In this document: positions 50,546 to 58,313 of the stretch, in pieces
Layout: each line of letters starts with the position of its first letter
Position numbering within the stretch: the stretch's first letter is position 1
Source: Kitasatospora xanthocidica
GTDB lineage: Bacteria; Actinomycetota; Actinomycetes; Streptomycetales; Streptomycetaceae
DNA: 63,660 nucleotides
Assembly (NCBI RefSeq): GCF_014656195.1
Contig: NZ_BNBY01000037.1
Location: forward strand, 1-63,660
Reading direction: 5' to 3'
The notes under the pieces: model-generated
Database searches by the model: none
Told to the model about the DNA's origin: nothing
Seen by the model: only the letters and a program-made list of their open reading frames with translations
Position numbers and translations under genes: made by a program

Positions 50546-50590
50546 CACAACCCCCTCGATCGTGCCCTGGCACCTCCCCGGGTGCCCCGG

Positions 50591-50660
50591 CACGATGATG
50601 ACAGCGGCGTGACCATGGGGTGAGCAAACAGCGCTGCTTGTAGCGGAGTTGTGAAACTCA
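50591..50660 (-). promoter_or_regulatory. Conserved upstream block of paralogue 3
   Basis: Minus strand: TTTCACAACTCCGCTACAAG, TGTTTGCTCACCCC, 18 nt, TGTCATCATC. The -10-like TGTCAT and the CACAAC/CTACA element match the other copies; the -35-like part differs slightly. Confidence 0.55.
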
Positions 50661-50686
50661 GGCCGGACCGGGACGGGCCTGGGCGG

Positions 50687-51361
50687 TCAGAGGAGCGTTA
50701 CGGCGGCGGTGATCACGGCCAGCCAGCCGAGCAGCGGGATTCCCAGGACGAGGACGAGCGGCCACTGCCAGGGGATGAGGAAGGTGCTCCCGATGTAGGC
50801 GCAGGGGCCGATGACGACGGCGGCGCCGAGGTGGGCGTCCCCGGTGTCACGGCGCGACCGGGTCAGGCCGCGCACGGTCAGCGCCGATCCCGCCGCGACC
50901 AGGGCGGCCACCCCCAGGGACGGCAGCCGGGTCCCGACCGGGTTCTCGGCGCTGTGTCCGTGGTACGAGACCTCGGCGACCCGGCCGTGCCAGAGCCTCA
51001 ATTCCACGTCGGCGCCGATGGCCGTGGACTGGTAGAAGTCCTGGTCGACCTCGAAGGTCTGCGCGGGCGCCGTCTCACGCGCCACTGTCAGCAGGTAGGC
51101 GCCGTCGGTCTTCCGTGCCGTCACCCGGCCGCTCTCGGACCGGACGCAGTCCGTACCGGGCGGCGCCGCCGTCGTGCCGCAGGCCGGCGCCGTGTGGTGG
51201 GCGACCGCCTCGTCGTGGGTGTCGAGGTACAGCCCGAAGCCGAAGGCGGCGGTGGCGAGCCCGGCCAGGACGAGCAGCCCCTGTGCCAGGAGCCGGCCTG
51301 GCGATCCCGCCGTCCGTCGGGGCCCGCCGGATGCCCCCGGGTCCCTCTGCCATGTCTCCAT
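50687..51361 (-). CDS. Membrane protein of unknown function, paralogue 4 of 4
   Basis: 224 aa, ATG 51361. The most diverged copy: N-terminus METWQRDPGASGG, helix LAQGLLVLAGLATAAFGFGL, APACGTTAAPPGTDCVRSESGRV, VELRLWHGRVAEVSYHGH, then three membrane segments. It lacks the STPxLTS stretch (reads GTRLPSLG). As the outermost copy next to marR it may be the oldest member of the array. Confidence 0.8.
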   Translation of the reverse strand: METWQRDPGASGGPRRTAGSPGRLLAQGLLVLAGLATAAFGFGLYLDTHDEAVAHHTAPACGTTAAPPGTDCVRSESGRVTARKTDGAYLLTVARETAPAQTFEVDQDFYQSTAIGADVELRLWHGRVAEVSYHGHSAENPVGTRLPSLGVAALVAAGSALTVRGLTRSRRDTGDAHLGAAVVIGPCAYIGSTFLIPWQWPLVLVLGIPLLGWLAVITAAVTLL

Positions 51362-51410
51362 CGCCACCCCCACAGCCGCGTCCCCGGACGCCCTTCCCGG
51401 GCACCCGGCG

Positions 51411-51480
51411 GGGATGATTCCAGGGCGGCCGGTCGGCGGGGGAGTGGCCCGGCGGGTTTGTGACGTGGTTGTGGAACTCC
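51411..51480 (-). promoter_or_regulatory. Weaker upstream block of paralogue 4
   Basis: Minus strand: GTTCCACAACCACGTCACAAA, CCACTCCCCC, 18 nt, TGGAATCATCC. The spacing and the CACAAC...CACA and ATCATCC elements are retained, with more changes than in the other three blocks. Confidence 0.45.
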
Positions 51481-51496
51481 GGCCGGGGGCGGCCGG

Positions 51497-51910
51497 TCAG
51501 GGCAGCAGCAGGGCGGCGAGCTCGTCGAGCAGTTCGGTGACCCGGCGGGCCTGGTCCGGGTCCGGTACGGCCTTCGCGATGACCGGTTCGGCGGGCTGGG
51601 CGGCGCGGGCGCGGACGGCGTTCCGGGCCCGGTCGGAGACGGTCAGCAGGGTGCGCCGCCCGTCGGCCGGGTCGGCGGCGGCGTCGAGCAGTCCGCCCTC
51701 GCGCAGCCGGGCGACCGAGACGGAGACGTGGCTCTGGGCGAAGCCGGTGCGGGCCCGGATCTCCTGGACGGAGGTGGCGGGGTGGCGGTACACGTCGGAG
51801 ACCACGGCGAGCTCGCCGGCGGTGAGGTGCGCGGAGGCCGCGTCGGTGACCATGGCGCGGCCGAGGTCGGTCAGCCGCTTGCCGAGTCTGAGGAGTTGCA
51901 CGCCGTCCAT
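51497..51910 (-). CDS. MarR-family regulator
   Basis: 137 aa from ATG 51910. Winged HTH: HPATSVQEIRARTGFAQSHVSVSVARLREGGLL (cut: VQEIRARTGFAQSHVSVSVA) and a wing AADPADGRRTLLTVSDRA with the usual DxRR. It is divergent from a methyltransferase gene with a three-part symmetric operator in the 54-bp gap, so it is likely an autorepressor that also controls that gene. Confidence 0.92.
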   Translation of the reverse strand: MDGVQLLRLGKRLTDLGRAMVTDAASAHLTAGELAVVSDVYRHPATSVQEIRARTGFAQSHVSVSVARLREGGLLDAAADPADGRRTLLTVSDRARNAVRARAAQPAEPVIAKAVPDPDQARRVTELLDELAALLLP

Positions 51911-51921
51911 GTCCGGAATGA

Positions 51922-51953
51922 TACATCTTCACCGATGCATCTGTAGCGATGTA
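51922..51953. promoter_or_regulatory. Symmetric operator of the MarR/methyltransferase divergon
   Basis: TACATC (51922-51927), GATGCATC (51934-51941) and GATGTA (51948-51953) are placed exactly symmetrically, 13 bp between centres. A TAGATT box (51952-51957) lies 7 nt before the methyltransferase ATG, suggesting a leaderless message and direct occlusion by the regulator. Confidence 0.75.
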
Positions 51954-51964
51954 GATTGTCGGGC

Positions 51965-52828
51965 ATGACGCCCTCCGAACCCGTGCCGCCCGCCGAGCCG
52001 CTGACGCCCTCCGAACCCGTGCCGCCCGCCGAGCCGCTGAGCCCGGTCTCCCGCACCGCCCTGTCCGTCGCCCGGGTCCGGGCCTACGAGAGCTCCCGCC
52101 CCGACCCGCTCTTCGTCGACCCGTACGCCGCCGCCTTCGTCGAGGCCGCCGGGCTGCCGCTGCCCACCTCCGGGTCCGGCGGCGACCTCGCCAAGGCCCT
52201 GGTCGCGCACGGCATCCTGCGCACCCGCTTCTACGACGACCGCCTCCTCGCCGCCGGCGCCGACCAGGTCGTGCTGCTCGCCGCCGGCCTGGACACCCGC
52301 GCCTACCGGCTGGACTGGCCCGCCGGCACCCGGGTGTTCGAACTCGACCTGGGCCCGGTGCTGGCCTTCAAAGAACAGGTCCTGGACGGGATCGGCGCCC
52401 GGCCGAGGAGCGGGCGCACCACCCTGCCCGCCGACCTGCTGGACCCGGACTGGCCCGCCCGGCTGGTCGCGGCCGGCTTCGACCCGTCGCGGCCCTCGGC
52501 CTGGCTCGCCGAGGGCCTGCTGGTCTACCTCTCGCCCGAGGAGGCCGCCGGCCTGCTCACCGCGGTGGCCGGCCTCGCCGCCCCGGGCAGCCGACTGCTG
52601 ACGGAGAAGGGCGGGGACGTCGCCGCCACCCCGCAGGACCCGGCCCTCGCGCACATCACCGACCTGTGGCGCGGCGGCCTCGGCCCCGACACCCACGGGT
52701 GGCTCGACCGGCACGGCTGGACCACCGGGCTCACCGCCCTGGACCGGGTCGGCGCGACCTACGGCCGTCCGCTGTCGCGCCCCTCCACCCGGGGCTTCAT
52801 CGAGGCCGTCCGGCGGACCGGGGACTGA
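51965..52828 (+). CDS. Class I SAM-dependent methyltransferase (LCMT-like)
   Basis: 287 aa from ATG 51965. Features of the leucine carboxyl methyltransferase-like/PPM family common in actinomycetes: RTRFYDDRLLAAG, VVLLAAGLDTRAYRLDWP (SAM loop), FELDLGPVLAFKE, and WLAEGLLVYLSPEEAAGLL. The N-terminus bears an exact 12-residue duplication (TPSEPVPPAEPL twice, 36-bp repeats). The substrate is unknown. MarR-type control suggests a response to a small aromatic or drug-like molecule. Confidence 0.9.
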   Translation: MTPSEPVPPAEPLTPSEPVPPAEPLSPVSRTALSVARVRAYESSRPDPLFVDPYAAAFVEAAGLPLPTSGSGGDLAKALVAHGILRTRFYDDRLLAAGADQVVLLAAGLDTRAYRLDWPAGTRVFELDLGPVLAFKEQVLDGIGARPRSGRTTLPADLLDPDWPARLVAAGFDPSRPSAWLAEGLLVYLSPEEAAGLLTAVAGLAAPGSRLLTEKGGDVAATPQDPALAHITDLWRGGLGPDTHGWLDRHGWTTGLTALDRVGATYGRPLSRPSTRGFIEAVRRTGD

Positions 52829-53001
52829 GCACACCGCCGGGGCACGCCCGGCCGCCGCCCCGGCGGCGTCATGTCCATGCGCTGGTCGATCACCCAGTCC
52901 GGCCGCCCCTGGCTGGTGCGCGCGACCACTCGTTGCGCCCCGCGGCGCGTTGCTTCAATCGCCGTGTCGATCAATCGGCGAGTCGAGGACGGTGGCGGAA
53001 C

Positions 53002-53826
53002 GTGGACCTGAACACGGTGGTGGAGCTGCGCGACGCGCGGCGGCGCGGGACCTGGCGGCCGGGGGACGCCTGGCTCGGCGGCGGGACGTACCTGTTCTCC
53101 GAGCCGCAGCCGCACATCCGCCGGCTGATCGACCTCGGCCGGATGGGCTGGGAGCCGGTGCGGCTGACACCCGCCGGGGACCTGGAGATCGCCGCGACCT
53201 GCACGATCGCCCAGCTCTCGCGCTTCGCCCGGGCGCTGGACCGGCCGGCCGCGCCGCTGTTCGAACAGTGCTGCCGGGCCTTCCTCGCCTCCTGGAAGAT
53301 CTGGCACATGGCCACCGTCGGCGGCAACCTGTGCAACGGCCTGCCGGCCGGGCCGATGATCTCGCTGACCGCCGCCCTGGACGGCGTCTGCACCCTGCTG
53401 TCCCAGGACGGTGCGGTGCGCCGGCTGCCGGTCGCGGACTTCGTGACCGGCGCCGGGGTGAAGGACCTCGGGCCCGGCGAACTGCTGCGCTCGGTCGTCC
53501 TGCCCGCCCGGGCCCTGGAGCGGCGGACGGCCTTCCGGCAGGCCTCCCTGTACGGGCTCGGCCGCTCCGGCGCGCTGCTCGTCGGCACCCGCGACCCGCT
53601 CGACGGCGAACTGGCGCTCACCGTCACCGCCTCGACGGTGCGGCCGATCCGGCTGCGCTTCGCCCTGCCGCCGAACGCCGAGGCGGTCCGCGAGGCGGTC
53701 GGGTACGGGGTGCGGCCCGAGGAGTACTACGACGACATCCACGGACTTCCCGCCTGGCGGCGGCACATGACCTTCCGCTTCGCCGAGGAGATCCGCCGCG
53801 AGCTGGTCGAGGAGGCCGGGAGATGA
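53002..53826 (+). CDS. Molybdenum hydroxylase FAD-binding subunit
   Basis: 274 aa from GTG 53002. FAD-binding signatures of the xanthine dehydrogenase/CoxM family: WLGGGTYLFSEPQPHIRRLIDL, ATVGGNLCNGLPAGPM and a C-terminal CO-dehydrogenase flavoprotein region. It passes electrons from the 2Fe-2S centres to NAD or another acceptor. The stop overlaps the next gene (ATGA). In the 173-bp gap before it, the direct repeat CAATCG (52955-52960 and near 52973) is the only structure I see. Confidence 0.9.
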   Translation: MDLNTVVELRDARRRGTWRPGDAWLGGGTYLFSEPQPHIRRLIDLGRMGWEPVRLTPAGDLEIAATCTIAQLSRFARALDRPAAPLFEQCCRAFLASWKIWHMATVGGNLCNGLPAGPMISLTAALDGVCTLLSQDGAVRRLPVADFVTGAGVKDLGPGELLRSVVLPARALERRTAFRQASLYGLGRSGALLVGTRDPLDGELALTVTASTVRPIRLRFALPPNAEAVREAVGYGVRPEEYYDDIHGLPAWRRHMTFRFAEEIRRELVEEAGR

Positions 53827-56576
53827 CGTACTCGATCCGGGTCAACGGCGAGGACTTCGACGCCGAGCCGCGGGCCGGCCAGTGCCTGCGCACCTATCTG
53901 CGCGAGCGCGGCTGGTTCGGGGTGAAGAAGGGCTGCGACGCGGGCGACTGCGGCGCCTGCACCGTGCAGGTGGACGGCGAGCCGGTGCACAGCTGCCTCT
54001 ACCCGGCGCTGCGCGCCGAGGGCCGTACCGTCACCACCGTGGAGGGGCTGGCGAAGGACGGCGAACTCCACCCGGTGCAGCAGCGGTTCCTGGACGCCCA
54101 GGGCTTCCAGTGCGGCTTCTGCACGGCCGGGATGCTGATGACGGCCTCCGCCTTCACCGAGGAGCACCTGGCCGACCTGCCGCGGGCGCTGAAGGGCAAC
54201 CTGTGCCGCTGCACCGGCTACCGGGCGATCGAGGACGCCGTCCGGGGCGTCCGGCACGCCGAATCGCCGTGCGCGGGGAAGGCCGTGGGCCGCAGCCCGG
54301 GCGCCCCGGCCGGCCCGCAGGTGGTGACCGGCACCGCCCGCTACACCTTCGACCTGGACGTCGAGGGCCTGCTGCACATGAAGCTGCTGCGCTCCCCGCA
54401 CCCGCACGCCCGGATCGTCGCCGTCGACACCTCGGCGGCCCTGCGGGTGCCCGGGGTGGTCGCCGTGTTCACCCACGAGGACGCCCCCGACCGGCTCTAC
54501 TCCTCGGCCCGGCACGAGCACCCCACCGAGGACCCGGACGACACCCGGGTCCTGGACGACGTGGTCCGCTTCGTCGGCCAGCGGGTGGCGGCGGTGGTCG
54601 CCGAGAGCGAGGGCGCCGCCGAGGAGGGCTGCCGGCGGATCGCCGTCAGCTACGAGGAACTCCCGTACGTGCTGGACCCGGAGGAGGCCATGCGGGCAGG
54701 GGCCCCGGTCATCCACCCGAAGGGCCCGGAGTCCCGGATCGCCCGTGCCGAGGACAACGTCTGCGGCGAGGCGCACGGCGAACTGGGCGACGTCGAGCGG
54801 GGCTTCGCCGACGCGGACGTGGTCTACCAGGAGACCTTCCGCACCCAGCGGGTCCAGCACGCCAGCCTGGAGACCCACGGCTGCGTCGTCTCCTTCGAGC
54901 AGAACGAGGCGACGGAGCGGGAGCGGCTGGTGGTGCGCTCCTCCACCCAGGTGCCCTTCCTCACCCGGCGGGCCCTGTGCGACCTCTACGGTCTGCCGAT
55001 GGACGCGGTCCGGGTGGTGGCCGGCCGGGTCGGCGGCGGGTTCGGCGGGAAGCAGGAGATGCTGACCGAGGACATCGCGGTGCTCGCGGCGCTGCGGCTG
55101 CGCCGGCCGGTCAAGCTGGAGTTCACCCGGGCCGAGCAGTTCCACGGGGCCACCACCCGGCACCCGTTCACGGTCACCGTCAAGCTCGGTGCCAGGAGCG
55201 ACGGCACCCTGACGGCCCTGCAGTACCGGGTCGTCGCCAACACCGGCGCGTACGGCAACCACGGGCCGGCGGTGATGTTCCACAGCGTCGGCGAGTCGAT
55301 GGGCGTCTACCGGGCGCCGCACAAGAAGGTCGACGCCTACTCCGTCTACACCAACGGCGTGCCCGCGGGCGCCTTCCGGGGCTACGGCCTCGGCCAGGTC
55401 ACCTTCGCCGTGGAGTCGGCGATGGACGAACTCGCCCGGCGGCTGGGGATCGACCCGCTGGTGCTGCGCGAGCGCAACGTCATCGGCCCGGGCGAGCACA
55501 TGGAGGGCCCGCTCGGCGAGGAGGAGGACCTGCACATCGCCAGCTACGGCCTCGACCAGTGCCTCGGCGTCGTCCGGGCGGCCCTCGCGGACGACACCAG
55601 CGCCGAGCTCGCCCCCGAGGGCTGGCTGGTGGGCCAGGGCTTCGCGATGGCGGCGATCGCCTGCGGCCCGCCCGGCGGCCACTTCGCCGACGCCACCGTA
55701 CGGCTCCTGGAGGACGGCAGGTACGAGGTCGCCGTGGGCACCGCGGAGTTCGGCAACGGCACCACCACCGTCCACCAGCAGATCTCCGCCGGGGCCCTCG
55801 GGACCACCGTGGACCGGATCACCGTCCGGCAGTCCGACACCGACCTCGTCCGCCATGACACCGGGGCCTTCGGCTCGGCCGGCACGGTCGTCGCCGGCAA
55901 GGCGGTGCTGAAGGCCGCCGACGCGCTCGCCGAACGGATCCTCACCTTCACGGCGGAGTACGCCCGCACCCCGCGCGGCCTGCTGCGGCTGACCGCCGAC
56001 GCGGTCGAGTGCGCCGGGCGGCGCGCGGTGCCGCTCAAGGAGGTCTTCGAGGCGGCCGGGGGCAGGGGCGTCGTGCTCTCCGCCGACGGGCACTTCGGCG
56101 GCTCGCCGCGCTCGATCGCCTTCAACTCCCAGTGGTTCCGGATCGCCGTCGACCCGGACACCGGCGAGATCCGGATCCTGCGCAGCGTCCACGGCGCGGA
56201 CGCCGGGAAGGTGATGAACCCGCTGCAGTGCCGCGGCCAGGTCGAGGGCGGCGTCGCCCAGGCGCTCGGCGCCACCCTGTTCGAGCAGGTGCTGGTCGAC
56301 GGGCGCGGCGAGGTCACCACGGCCGGGTTCCGCCGCTACCGGCTGCCCGCCTTCGCGGACGTGCCGCGCACCGAGGTGCACTTCTCCGACACCTCCGACA
56401 CCATCGGCCCGCTCGGCGCCAAGTCCATGTCGGAGAGCCCGTTCAACCCGGTCCCGCCCGCCTTCGCCAACGCCCTGCGGGACGCCACCGGGATCCGCTT
56501 CACCGAGGCGCCGTTCCTGCGGGACAAGGTCTGGCGCGCCCTGGACGAGCACCGCCGGCGGCCCGCCGCACCGTGA
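53823..56576 (+). CDS. Fused 2Fe-2S/molybdopterin subunit of a xanthine dehydrogenase-family hydroxylase
   Basis: 917 aa. Residues 1-160 are the two-cluster ferredoxin part (CDAGDCGACTVQVDG; QCGFCTAGM; NLCRCTGY). The Moco domain follows from about 170: GRVGGGFGGKQEM, the substrate-channel arginine in GAFRGYGLGQ, and the late active-site region GAKSMSESPFNPVPPAF with its Glu. Small and large subunits are usually separate in bacteria; here they are one chain while the FAD subunit stays separate. Purines or N-heterocycles are likely substrates given the PucR gene downstream. No XdhC-type maturation gene is seen in the window. Confidence 0.93.
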   Translation: MTYSIRVNGEDFDAEPRAGQCLRTYLRERGWFGVKKGCDAGDCGACTVQVDGEPVHSCLYPALRAEGRTVTTVEGLAKDGELHPVQQRFLDAQGFQCGFCTAGMLMTASAFTEEHLADLPRALKGNLCRCTGYRAIEDAVRGVRHAESPCAGKAVGRSPGAPAGPQVVTGTARYTFDLDVEGLLHMKLLRSPHPHARIVAVDTSAALRVPGVVAVFTHEDAPDRLYSSARHEHPTEDPDDTRVLDDVVRFVGQRVAAVVAESEGAAEEGCRRIAVSYEELPYVLDPEEAMRAGAPVIHPKGPESRIARAEDNVCGEAHGELGDVERGFADADVVYQETFRTQRVQHASLETHGCVVSFEQNEATERERLVVRSSTQVPFLTRRALCDLYGLPMDAVRVVAGRVGGGFGGKQEMLTEDIAVLAALRLRRPVKLEFTRAEQFHGATTRHPFTVTVKLGARSDGTLTALQYRVVANTGAYGNHGPAVMFHSVGESMGVYRAPHKKVDAYSVYTNGVPAGAFRGYGLGQVTFAVESAMDELARRLGIDPLVLRERNVIGPGEHMEGPLGEEEDLHIASYGLDQCLGVVRAALADDTSAELAPEGWLVGQGFAMAAIACGPPGGHFADATVRLLEDGRYEVAVGTAEFGNGTTTVHQQISAGALGTTVDRITVRQSDTDLVRHDTGAFGSAGTVVAGKAVLKAADALAERILTFTAEYARTPRGLLRLTADAVECAGRRAVPLKEVFEAAGGRGVVLSADGHFGGSPRSIAFNSQWFRIAVDPDTGEIRILRSVHGADAGKVMNPLQCRGQVEGGVAQALGATLFEQVLVDGRGEVTTAGFRRYRLPAFADVPRTEVHFSDTSDTIGPLGAKSMSESPFNPVPPAFANALRDATGIRFTEAPFLRDKVWRALDEHRRRPAAP

Positions 56577-56644
56577 GCGCGGCGCGGTCCACTGTCGGGA
56601 CCACCGGACCGCGACCCGGCCCGCAGCCCTGCCGTCAGGTGATC

Positions 56645-56680
56645 ACACAAGAGGAAAACACCGGCTTCCTCCTTGTGTTT
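56645..56680. promoter_or_regulatory. Inverted repeats upstream of pucR-type gene
   Basis: ACACAAGAGG (56645-56654) pairs with CCTCCTTGTGT (56668-56678) with one bulge. Nested inside, AAACAC (56656-56661) mirrors GTGTTT (56675-56680). It lies about 75-105 bp before the PucR start and could be an operator or a transcript hairpin. Confidence 0.5.
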
Positions 56681-56752
56681 ACGATGCCTGGCACGCGTTG
56701 GACATCGCATGTGCGAGACCCCACCTCGCGCATGGCGCACAAGGAGCACAGC

Positions 56753-58276
56753 ATGATCGTCGGAGACCTCCTGGAACTGGACGACCTCCACATCGAGGTC
56801 GCCTGGGCGAGCCCCCACCTGCTCGACCGCGAGGTGACCGGCGTGACCTCCACCGACCTCCAGGACCCGGCCCGCTACCTGCAGCGCGGCGAACTGGTCC
56901 TCTCCGGCCTGGTCTGGTGGCGGCCGGACGAGGGCCAGGGGGCGATGCGCTTCGCCAACTCCCTGCGCACCGCCGAGGTCGCCGCGCTCCTCGCCGGCGA
57001 GGGCACCCACGGCAGCGTCCCGCCCGAGCTGGTCGAGGCCTGCCGCCGGCACGGCATCCCCCTGCTGTCCGTCCCGGCCGGGACCAGCTTCCGCTCCGTC
57101 ACCGACCGCGTCTACCTCCGGCTGTGGGGCGACCTCCAGGCGCACGCCGAAGGGCAGGCGGCCCTCCCGGCCGCCGCCCGGCGCGCCCTGACCCAGCTCA
57201 TCCGCGACCAGGCCGCCCTGGACCACCTGCTGGAACGGGCCGTCACCGACCTCGGCCTGCCCGCGTGCTCCCTGACCACCGGCGCGGGCCGGGTCCTGGG
57301 CACCTCCGAACCCGCCGCCGCACCCGCCCCGAAGCTCCCCGCGCCCTCGGGACTCTCCGTGCGCCACACCGGGCCGGCGCCCGTCCCGGTCGGCCCGCCC
57401 GGCGAATCCCCCTTCGACGGCTGGCTGCTGCGCCCCCACACCGAACCCGGCCCGACCGCCACCGCCCTGCTGCACGGCCTGGCCGAACTGCTCACCCCGC
57501 TCGCCACCCGGGAGCGGGCCACCGCCACCGCCCAGCGGCAGACCGGCACCCGGCTGATCGAACTGCTCGACTCCGGCGGCGACACCGAGGCCGAGGCCGA
57601 ACGCGCCCTCGCCCTCTCCGGCCTGCCCCCGCACCGCCGGCTCACCGCCGTCGCCGCCCGGATCGACGGCGCCCCGGCGACCTGGACGGCCGCCGCCCTC
57701 GCCGAAGCCCTCCACGAGCTGGACGCCCCCTTCGTCGCCGCCCCCGACGGCCGGGGCGGCGCCGCCGCCCTGTCCCCGGCCCCGGAGGAGCGCATCGCGC
57801 AGGCCTTGCGGAGCGCCCTGCCGCGCCTGGACGCCGCACTGACCGGAGGGCGGCGCCTGCGCCTGGGCACCGGCGCCACCGTCGACCCGCTCGCCCGCGA
57901 GCTCCGGGCCGCACTCGTCCAGGCCCGCTACGCCCTGCACGTCGAGCCGCCCGGGACGGTGGGCCGCAGCGCCCGGATCACCTCGCTGGAAACCCTGCTC
58001 CGGGGCGTCCCCGCCGAGATCACCGCGGACTTCCGCCGCCGGGTGCTCGCCCCGCTGATCGAGCACGACCGGACGAACACCGTCTCCCTGCTGGACACCC
58101 TGGACGCCTTCCTGCGGCACAGCGCCTCCTGGTCCAGGACCGCGGAGGCGCTGCACCTGCACGTCAACACGGTGCACTACCGGATCAAGCGGATCGAGGA
58201 GCTGACCGGCCGCAGCCTGCTGAAGCTGGAGGACCGGCTCGACCTGTGGGCCGCGCTGCGCTGCGCGCCCGCGTGA
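56753..58276 (+). CDS. PucR-family transcriptional regulator
   Basis: 507 aa from ATG 56753 (AAGGAG upstream; ATG 56732 is possible). An N-terminal PucR domain (VGDLLELDDLHIEVAWASPHLLDREVTGVTSTDL; cut: DREVTGVTSTDLQDPARYL) is followed by a GGDEF-like middle and the C-terminal HTH_30 (LDAFLRHSASWSRTAEALHL, VNTVHYRIKRIEELTGRSL). PucR proteins control purine catabolism and related operons. It sits 176 nt behind the molybdenum hydroxylase on the same strand, so that operon is its likely target. Confidence 0.92.
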   Translation: MIVGDLLELDDLHIEVAWASPHLLDREVTGVTSTDLQDPARYLQRGELVLSGLVWWRPDEGQGAMRFANSLRTAEVAALLAGEGTHGSVPPELVEACRRHGIPLLSVPAGTSFRSVTDRVYLRLWGDLQAHAEGQAALPAAARRALTQLIRDQAALDHLLERAVTDLGLPACSLTTGAGRVLGTSEPAAAPAPKLPAPSGLSVRHTGPAPVPVGPPGESPFDGWLLRPHTEPGPTATALLHGLAELLTPLATRERATATAQRQTGTRLIELLDSGGDTEAEAERALALSGLPPHRRLTAVAARIDGAPATWTAAALAEALHELDAPFVAAPDGRGGAAALSPAPEERIAQALRSALPRLDAALTGGRRLRLGTGATVDPLARELRAALVQARYALHVEPPGTVGRSARITSLETLLRGVPAEITADFRRRVLAPLIEHDRTNTVSLLDTLDAFLRHSASWSRTAEALHLHVNTVHYRIKRIEELTGRSLLKLEDRLDLWAALRCAPA

Positions 58277-58313
58277 CCCTCCACGCCCGCGTGATCCTCC
58301 GCGCCGGGCCCGC

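Noticed and set aside
52666..53001. N-terminal extension of the FAD subunit back to 52666
   Set aside because: It would overlap the methyltransferase gene and adds Arg/Pro-rich sequence. GTG 53002 gives the family's normal N-terminus.
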